A stretch of DNA of 64,000 nucleotides from Moniliella sp. 'wahieum' (lineage: Eukaryota; Basidiomycota; Moniliellomycetes; Moniliellales; Moniliellaceae): NCBI GenBank assembly GCA_003971905.1, contig RSEE01000019.1, forward strand, positions 1 through 64,000, given 5' to 3'. The notes below the pieces were generated by a model. It made no database searches and was not told where the DNA came from. It saw nothing but the letters and a program-made list of their open reading frames with translations. The position numbers and the translations under genes were made by a program. Of the stretch, positions 56,838 to 64,000 are shown one piece after another. Position 1 is the first letter of the stretch. Each line of letters starts with the position of its first letter.

Positions 56838-58719
56838 TCAGGCCGATTCGTCCTTGTTGTCCTTGAGCATCTCGCCCGCCTTTTCTGCGACAATAGCTTC
56901 GTCCTGGAGCTTGCGCGCATGGATGGCGGTCAAGACATGTTTGACGTTGGCCGAAGGGATGCCCTGGCGACGGGTCATGAGCGTCGAAGGGATGCTGGCC
57001 ACCAACGCGCCCGTCGAGTCGTACGCGTCCACCGGCTTGAGCAACTTGACCCCGCGCCAGCGTGTCATCACACGGAACGGATCACCGCGGATCATCATCT
57101 TGGACCGCTCGTAAGCAATGTCGTCAGCCGACAAGGTCTTGCTAAAGGTCGGCATCACCTCGGGCCAAATAAAGGGCTCGAGCAAGCCCACTTCGAACTT
57201 TTTGAACGAAGGTCGGCCACCATCACGGGTCTTTTTACCAGTCAACGGGTTGCGACGGATGTGGGGGCGGAAGATCATGGAACGGATAAAGGTGGTGCGC
57301 AATCCATAAACGGCCAACAGGTAGCTACGCAATTGATGTTTGTCCACGCCGACAGAGGTGCGGAAGGTGGCCTTCCACGCATCGTACGGCTTGCCCTGGG
57401 GGTGTAGTTCTTGACCATGCGAATGCGCATATCGGGCAAGAATTCCAGCTCACCCGCCCGTTCCGGCTGGGCGTACCAACGCGGCATGGTCAAGTCAAAC
57501 ACCTTGGTCGACAAGGAGTTGTCGACGTACACCAAGCTCCGATCGCGGTTGTGCCAAGCGGCAAGGAACTCCTCGTTGCGCTGAGTGGGCGTCATGGACA
57601 TCCAATCGATGAACGCTTCCTGCTCCTCGGCAGCATCGAGGTCGGCGCCCTTGCTGAGGAACTCGGAGAGAGCAACCTGCTGCGACTCGACCGAAGTAGC
57701 AAGCTCAGGAAGCATGTCGGCCTTGTTGGTGACATCCATGCCTTGCATGTACTCGATTTGTTTTTGCAAGACGGCTTTGCGTTTGTTGAGCGAGCGCACG
57801 TACTCGGCTTCTTCTGCCTCGATCGCCTTCAACTTGGCCTCGGGCAGCCTCTTGCACTTATTGGCAAACTGAGCCTTGGTCCCTCGTGCTGAACAAGCAA
57901 CGTATCAACCTGGGCAATCATTTGTTCCATCTTGGCCACCCGTTCCTTGATCACCTCCTCCGACGGAACAGGGTATCCCGATGTGAACCCAGTGCGCCAA
58001 CCAAGGCGACGAATGCAATCGTACCGCACCTGGAGCATAGCGGCGGACTGGTCGGCTTCGCCCAAGGTCTGCCAGATAGGCCAAAGGATGGTATCAATCT
58101 CGGACTCGAGTTCGGACGGGGTCAAGGCAGTGTAATAATCCTCGTACGGCAGCTCGCCCGAAATCCACGATTCCACATCGACCAAATCTTCGCTCGACTC
58201 GGGCACTTGGTTCCCGGTATCCTTGAGGTAGGCGTGCAATTGCTCCTGCGACGGACGCCAAAGCATCGAGCGCGCCTGGACAAAGCGCCGCTTTTCAGAC
58301 GAGAGGGACGGGAGGTGGGCCTTTGCAATGGACGCTCTCGCCTGATGGTACAAGCCACCACCGCGGCTGCGGGATAAGCGGCCGACGTAAGTAAGTTTGC
58401 GCACCATCTTCTTGTACACTCTGGCCTGGCGCATGGCGTGCTTGCGGGCGGGGTCGGCAAAGGGGATGCGCTTGGGCTTTTTCGTGTGCGACAGGGGGTT
58501 TTCGGGGCGATCACACGGGCCTGGAGAGCGGTCTGGTTGGCGGCGGCAGCGACGACGGGGGAAGCTTGGGCGGCGGGGGCGGGCACGTCGGCTGCGTCGG
58601 AGGCGGTGGCAAGCATGCGCTTGGCGATGGGGACGAGGGGGCGACGGGGCGCGCGCGGCGAGGCGGCGGCCGGCCGCGTGGGCAACGGCGCGGCGCGCGG
58701 CAGACGTCAGCCGGTACAT
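56838..58719 (-). CDS. MRP20: Mitochondrial large-subunit ribosomal protein uL23m (Mrp20)
   Basis: ATG 58719 opens MYRLTSAARRAVAHAAGRRL, a basic mitochondrial presequence. The uL23 fold is at the C-terminal end: ELEFLPDMRIRMVKNYTP, KHQLRSYLLAVYGLRTTFIR, the basic loop RPHIRRNPLTGKKTRDGGRP, then SFKKFEVGLLEPFIWPEVMP. uL23m sits at the exit of the mitoribosome tunnel and contacts Oxa1/Mdm38-type insertion factors. The protein is unusually long, about 600 codons against roughly 260 in yeast. The extra N-terminal part includes KKMVRKLTYVGRLSRSRGG, VDVESWISGELPYEDYYTAL, a coiled coil (VIKERVAKMEQMIAQVDTLL; EEAEYVRSLNKRKAVLQKQI) and DWMSMTPTQRNEEFLAAWHN. Frame breaks near 57890, 57400 and 58500-58650. 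No intron is obvious. Confidence 0.88.
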
Positions 58720-58964
58720 CGGATCCTTCGTGGTCGTCGGAGCGCAGAAGGCAGAGCGAGCGCTGGCCGGCCAAACATTCTCGGGTCCATTCCGCCGCGG
58801 GCGGAACTCAGGTGTGGCGGACCTCGCTTGAAATTGCGGTTGAAACGTAAAAAAAAAAACACATCCCAACCATGCGATGTTGCACTGCAACGACCAGAGG
58901 GTTATGACTGCTACTGCTAACTACTACTCCTACTGCCCATCCGCGTCACCTGCTAGCCCCTCGC

Positions 58965-60298
58965 TTAGGGTCCGTGGCGTTTTGTGTTGCATTCCTGGTC
59001 GCGTCTCTGGGGGTCCCGGCCTCGGACGCGCAATACCATATGCCAGCTCACCTCACGCTCACGCTCACGCTCGCCACGCCACTCCCTCGGCTCCCGCAGC
59101 ACCGCAACCGTGTACGTTCGGCCTCGCCTTCGCCCGGCGGCGCCCTCGATACCCGTGTCGGGTCCCGAGAAGCGTTCCATGTACTGCCATCCGGCTTGGA
59201 GCGGCAGCTCATCAGGATGCTCTCGATGCGCGCGCCGGGCGTCTGCAGTCCAAACTTGGTCCCGCGGTCGTACACGAGGTTGAACTCGACGTAGCGGCCG
59301 AGTCGGATCTGTTGCCAGGCGAGGTCGTGGTCGGTGTAGGAGTAGCTTTGCGTTTTTCGACAATGGGTACGTAGGCAGGGACAAAAGCGTCGCCAAGGCT
59401 GCGCACCGTAGCAAACAAGCTCTCCAGATCATGTTTTTGGCTCGACACGGCCGTTTGGGGCGCATGCTTCGTACCATCAAAGAGCGGGATGTGAGCGGGT
59501 TCCAACGGTCGGGCAGAGCAAGGTCATCAAAAAAGATGCCCCCGACACCGCGGTTTTCGTTGCGATGAGGGATCCAAAAGTACTTATCGCACCACCGTTT
59601 CCAGGCCGGGTAAAACCCCGTGTCGTGCTTGTCGGCGGCCTGCTTGAGCGTCTGGTGGAAATGAGTGGCATCTTCCTCGTTGAGGTACATGGGCGTCAAG
59701 TCAGCGCCCCCGCCAAACCACCACGCCACAGGCTCCGTCTTGCCATCGTCGCCCTTCTTGGCCTGTTCAAACCTAGGGTTGGCCGATCCATCCTTGAGAG
59801 TGGGCGGGTGGGTAAGCTCAAAGTAGCGGTAATTCAAGTGGGTGGTAGGGCAAAACGGGTTTTTGGGGTGGATCACCATGCTCAGTCCAGCGGCATAAAA
59901 CGGCAAGCCAGTGATCTCGGCTGCGGAGCCATCGATTTTGTACCCCGTCTTTTCGACCAAATTGGAATGGTTGGCGCTCATCTGCCGAATGGCAGCAGGC
60001 GGCAGGTGACCATGGACAATGGAGATGTTGACGCCAGCCTTGTTGAACGTCTCGCCACCCTGGATAACGCAGGAGATCCCTTCGCCACCTTCCTTGCGGG
60101 TCCACTGGTCCACAATGAACTTCTCGCTGGGTTCGGTCGCTTGAAGCGCCTGGACGATCCGGTACTGGAGATCCTTAATGTAGGTCTCCATACGCAACCG
60201 CATGGGCTTGGACGGATCGTCCAGTACCTTGAGATCCAGCTTGGAGACATCGGGCAGGTTGGCCTTGGAGGATTTCCAAGCGTCGGACGAAGCGACAT
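58965..60298 (-). CDS. HEM13: Coproporphyrinogen III oxidase (oxygen-dependent)
   Basis: Sixth step of haem synthesis: oxidative decarboxylation of coproporphyrinogen III to protoporphyrinogen IX using O2. Diagnostic blocks: [126 protein letters not shown], then (other frames) [62 protein letters not shown], ending LREPREW. The catalytic-site His/Arg/Asp residues in the HGHLP and NYRYF regions are present. ATG 60298 lies in good context (CCACCATGTCG), but a frame break near 60270 follows; other breaks are near 59505, 59345 and 59220. The true stop is probably shortly after the codons for REPREW (about 59060); the open frame runs to 58965. Head-to-tail with MRP20. Confidence 0.95.
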
Positions 60299-61139
60299 GG
60301 TGGGTTTGCACAGCAGAGAGAAGGGGGAGGAGAGGATACGATCCAAGCGGTACAATCAGGGCCTGTCTACGCCGGCGGAGACGAGTGGGGAGGATGGTGG
60401 GGGTGAGTGACACCAGGAGTCGGAACGAAGCTCATATCCGGTTCGGGACGGTGTCAGTGATCAGTGATCGATGATCTCGTCCGAGATTGGCCCAGGCGGG
60501 AATCGACCAAGCCGAAGCTAATAGCCGGTAACCCTGACGCTCTACCGGCCGGTCTGAGTGGCTGGCCAATAGGAGGGATTGATTCGAGCGGTGGAAGCAC
60601 AATCGCCAGATCGCTACCACACACCACCCAATTGCATTGCCACTCCTCAGGCCACCGCTTGTCCTGGATCCCCTCTTCTCACCATCTTCATCTTCTTCAT
60701 CTTCTTCCAGCCAGCACGTGGATGGCACGCTTAGCTGATCTCTTACCTACATGTCACCCAACCCAAGCTAACCCAACCCAAGCCAAACCAAGCCAACCAC
60801 CAAGCCATGCACCCAAGCCATACCCCTCCCAACCCAGGGCCTCAAGGCCTCATCTGATACATCCACCGCAAGGCGAAAAAGTAACGAAGCAAGGTCATTG
60901 GTAATTGGTAGAGATGAGCAAGCACTCCCGCTAGGCCGGTCGACCGTCCCATTGCATCTCCCTGCCTTTTCTGAGGGGCATAGGGGGGGGGGGGGGGACA
61001 GAGAGAAATGGAAGACGGAGGATGGAGGAAGGCCGTGGAAGACCAACGTGGGAGACCAACGTGGGAGACCAACGGGAGGCACGTGGGAAAAAGGAACGAG
61101 GAACGAGGACGGTGGAACGGTGGGGGGGGGAGGCGACGA
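60299..61139. other. Region between HEM13 and SEC24
   Basis: No gene seen. Contains CATCTTCTTCATCTTCTTC (about 60690-60710), an ACCCAAGCTAACCC/CCAAGCCAA repeat (60758-60835), a poly-G run and GGGAGACCAACGT tandem units (61045-61075). The last part is the SEC24 3' flank. Confidence 0.4.
60983..60997 (+). repeat. Poly-G run (15 nt)
   Basis: Uninterrupted G tract about 150 bp beyond the SEC24 stop codon (poly-C on the SEC24 strand). Confidence 0.9.
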
Positions 61140-64000
61140 TTACTTGGCCGCATTGACGCGTTCGCGCAACTTATTGAGGAACTGAGCGTACGACACGCCG
61201 CCCGGGTCCCGGGTCGCGATCTTCAATCAACTGGCGCAGGGCCCATTGGCGCAACGACGGGTCGCCACCTTCTTGACCACGTAAAGGGTAGGGTAGAAGG
61301 GGCCCTTGCGCGCCGTGCGAAGGTAGTCAACCAATGCACGCACCCGTACGTTCATCTTATTCTCCAGCTCGGGCAGGAGGGTCTGTGAGGCGGAATGGTA
61401 AAGGGGTCGGGTCAGTCGCCGAAACAAGGCAGGAAGAGGGGGAGGGGGGAAGGGGAAGGAGGAGAGATACGGTACCTTGCCACCAGGCACGTCGGCTTGG
61501 TTGTCCACGCCAAACACGTCAATCATGAGCTGTGGTACGGCATCGCGTCCCAACCAGAGGAACAAGGTGAGTCCATCGTCAATCAGGTACAAGCCATGCC
61601 GTTCAAACTTTTCCGATGTCAAGTTGAGCCGGGGCGGGAGGACAAAGTGGCCGCCTTGCGCGGTCTCGTCGGGGGAAGAAAGGGAGGGGAGGGGGAGGGA
61701 GACGCGACCCAAGTTCCGGCCAAAGCGGGCATGTTGTGCAACGAGTACAGATTGGGAACAAGGTAGGGGTACCCGTTCGCTTGGCAAGGTCGTCAACAAC
61801 GCCTGTGCATACGCGCGCAGATCGGGCGGCAGCTGTGCCGATTCTTTCAGTGCAGGGGTTTTGAGCAACCCAAGCACCAGCAACGGCAACAACGCCAGGT
61901 TCGAACACATGGCCAATGCTGCCGACACGCCTCCCTGAGCGCCCGTGACAGCATGTTTGTACCCGACAAAATGTCGATCAACTTGTTCAGCACAGCATCC
62001 CGAGCGTCTTCCAAGCGCGAAGAAAGCGCACGTTCAATGCTCTTGTTGGCCAAGAGCATAGTGATCGCTTGTTGGTCCGCCGAGGCGTACACGTCGCTCA
62101 AGTTGGTGGTGGTGGGCAAGGCCAGGTTGATCACGCGAATCCGACGTTCGCCAAACGACGTTGAGTGTAGCAACACGGCCTGGAACAGACGAGCGGGGTA
62201 GTGATGTTTTCCTCAATTTCGCACTCCACCGCATAGTTTTGGTCGAGCGGCACAGCGGACATGGCGAGCAAGTCGGAGGAACGAACGAAAAAGTTACCGT
62301 GAAAGGCGGTGGGACGGATGCCGCGGGAATGCGGACGCGCAAGATGGCCTCGAGACCAATGGGCGAACCAAGCACCTTACTAAGCTCAGTGTGGAACTTG
62401 GTGGCTTCCTCGGCGTTGCAGCGTTAAAGCCAGGGTAGAAAAACGTTTCGCCACCCGTGTAACGGGGCAAGCAAGCCAAACTTGCCACATCCGTGTACCG
62501 CGAACTGAACAGCCACATATCCACCGACACTTGAGCCCGAGCACAATCAATCGGGAAGGTTTTGTAAACTGCGAGCCGGCTTGGAGCAAGCTCGATTCCT
62601 TGGCCGTGCCAAGCAACTTGGGATCGTCCCGGACCTTGAGCGGACCCAGGCCCAATGTAGGCAACGTCGAGGTCAGTGTCACGATTTTCCCGCCCGTAGG
62701 GCTAACCAGTTGGAATGCCGCCTGGAGTGCCGAGCCCATCCCCGACCCCACCTGGGTCGAAGCGGCAAACATGTCCGGGAAGCCTTGGAGCAAAGCTTCG
62801 ATCCCAGCCCTGGCACAAGTTCATCAGAATGTCGGTGGGTTTAGGCAAGAAAGGGTCGTCGAGGTCAGACACGACGAGGATTTCAGGGTCGGAGCGGCCT
62901 TCTGCACACTAAACACGTGCAAAGCTTGGTCAACCGCAATAAAGCCAACGCGGGTACGGCCGTCGGCATTGGGGATGTCATCAAGCGAGTCCAGGATGGT
63001 TTGGGCGGCAAGAGCGGCCATGCCGTTGCGGATGCTATCGACCGTCACGTCGATAAGAAAGACGTAGGTGGGCGCTTGAGGAGAGCGAACCATGTACTCC
63101 CTCGGCGCGATGAACTCGACAACGGCACTGTTGAGTTCCGGACGGGTACGCCGATCCCGTGGCTGGTTCGTCTCGTGATCCCAGTCAAATGTGCTGGGAA
63201 CTTCGTTGCCGATCCCACAGATGGTGCACTTCCACCGATTGCCATTGTCGGTAAACTGGACAAAGGGGTTGATGTACGCGCGACACTTTCGGCACCGCAC
63301 AATGATCGGTTCATCCACCACGGCACCTGGTCCACTAGCGGTACGTCCGTCGACCCCGGTGGCGGGAGGCGATTGGGGGTCAAGATCAAGCCGAGCGGAT
63401 GTTGGTCTTGGCCAGCAGCGTTGCCGTGGTTGGGATGGCAGCGAGCGTGCACCGCTGCCACACCGGGTCCGCATTGACGACGGGGCTCGTGGTCAAGGTG
63501 GCGTAAGAAGGAAGTTTGGGTGAAGGCGGGCGGGCGTCGGAGGCATATGGGTCGGGAGCCATGCCGCTCAAATTAACCGTCGACAGCGCAGGGCCTTGGG
63601 GAGGGAGGAAGCCATTGCCATCCATCCCACCTGGTGCCATACCCATGGGAGCAGGGGCGCCATTGGGAGCAAGGTGCATGCCGGCCATCTGGTGCGCCAA
63701 GGCACTGGGATCGTGCCCGCCCATGGCGGGCATGCCTGCCGGCATGCCGGCAAAGTCGCTGGCAGGGAGCGGGGCGACGCCATACGCAGCCGCCTCATTG
63801 ACAGCCTGCGAAGGCATGACCGCCGGTGTATCCGGCGCACCGGGGGTGAAATTTCGGGCTGGCCGCTCATAGCAGGTGCGCCGTACCCCGAAGGCGGCGG
63901 GCCCGAGAAGGGGAAGCCGCCGCGCCGGCCTGCGGCTGCATGGGATGAGACGGAGGGGCGCAGACGGGCCAGGCGGGACCATGCCCATGGGCGCGGGCGT
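61140..64000 (-). CDS. SEC24: Sec24, COPII coat cargo adaptor (5' end cut by window edge)
   Basis: Reads right to left. A Pro/Gly/Met-rich disordered N-terminus runs to about 63500. The zinc finger follows at 63210-63310 ([34 protein letters not shown], two CxxC pairs), then the trunk or vWA-like domain ([36 protein letters not shown]), the beta-barrel and helical parts (62850-61950) and the gelsolin-like module ([49 protein letters not shown]), ending [22 protein letters not shown]. Sec24 pairs with Sec23 at ER exit sites and selects cargo. The visible 950 codons are close to full length, so little is missing. An intron lies at 61383-61475. Frame breaks near 63480, 62840, 62400, 62200, 61920 and 61210. 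Paralogue (Sec24 or Sfb2/Sfb3 type) not resolved, but it looks like the main Sec24. Confidence 0.95.
61383..61475 (-). other. Intron in SEC24
   Basis: Donor GTACCG after codons for DVPGGK, acceptor GCCTCACAG before codons for [13 protein letters not shown]. Confidence 0.8.

Noticed and set aside
60478-60575. tRNA-like sequence on the minus strand (GGTAGAGCG D-arm, TCGATTCCCGCC T-arm)
   Set aside because: No pairing 5' strand for the T-stem and no acceptor stem, so a cloverleaf cannot be closed; at most a decayed tRNA.
1-64000. CRISPR array or bacterial/phage mobile element
   Set aside because: The tandem repeats are microsatellites without unique spacers, and all recognised genes are eukaryotic with spliceosomal introns.

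Overview
The window is nuclear DNA from a fungus, most likely a basidiomycete. The evidence is: an Rrm4-type endosomal mRNA transporter (RRM and MLLE domains), fungal Sla1, Hem13, Mak16 and Nsp1/Nup62-type proteins, short spliceosomal introns (about 65-220 nt) that nearly all begin GTACGT, and GC-rich, low-complexity intergenic DNA with long poly-G/poly-C runs. No bacterial operon, CRISPR array, rRNA or convincing tRNA gene was seen. I could not place the species; the Rrm4 architecture fits smut-related lineages or other basidiomycetes.

Layout. (1) 1-34.9 kb, GC-rich: rrm4 (+), MAK16 (-), an API5-like gene (+), a DHA1-type MFS transporter (+), an Nsp1/Nup62 nucleoporin (+), a homeodomain transcription factor (+), an unrecognised gene (-), mitochondrial LETM1/Mdm38 (+), an unrecognised single-TM protein (+), another unrecognised gene (-), a small LSM protein resembling NAA38 (+) and SLA1 (+). 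(2) 34.9-51.9 kb is visibly richer in A/T and almost gene-free. It holds only a ribosomal protein uS11 gene (RPS14, with a 5'-UTR intron) and a small HSF-type gene. The rest looks like decayed DNA, with at least two pairs of diverged repeats and a possible gag-like relic. (3) 51.9-64 kb, GC-rich again: CTR9 (Paf1 complex, +), mitochondrial ribosomal protein uL23m/MRP20 (-), HEM13 (coproporphyrinogen oxidase, -) and SEC24 (COPII coat, -, running off the right edge).

An important property of this sequence is that nearly every conserved gene changes reading frame several times, usually by one base at a homopolymer, without splice signals. Essential genes (RPS14, SEC24, CTR9, MAK16) are all affected, so the simplest reading is uncorrected consensus errors rather than pseudogenes. 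CDS coordinates below therefore span the whole gene, including introns and frame breaks. The genes do not form one pathway. They cover housekeeping (ribosome biogenesis, mitochondrial translation and haem, transcription elongation, secretion, endocytosis) plus two genes tied to basidiomycete biology: rrm4 (mRNA transport on endosomes) and a candidate mating-type-like homeodomain gene.
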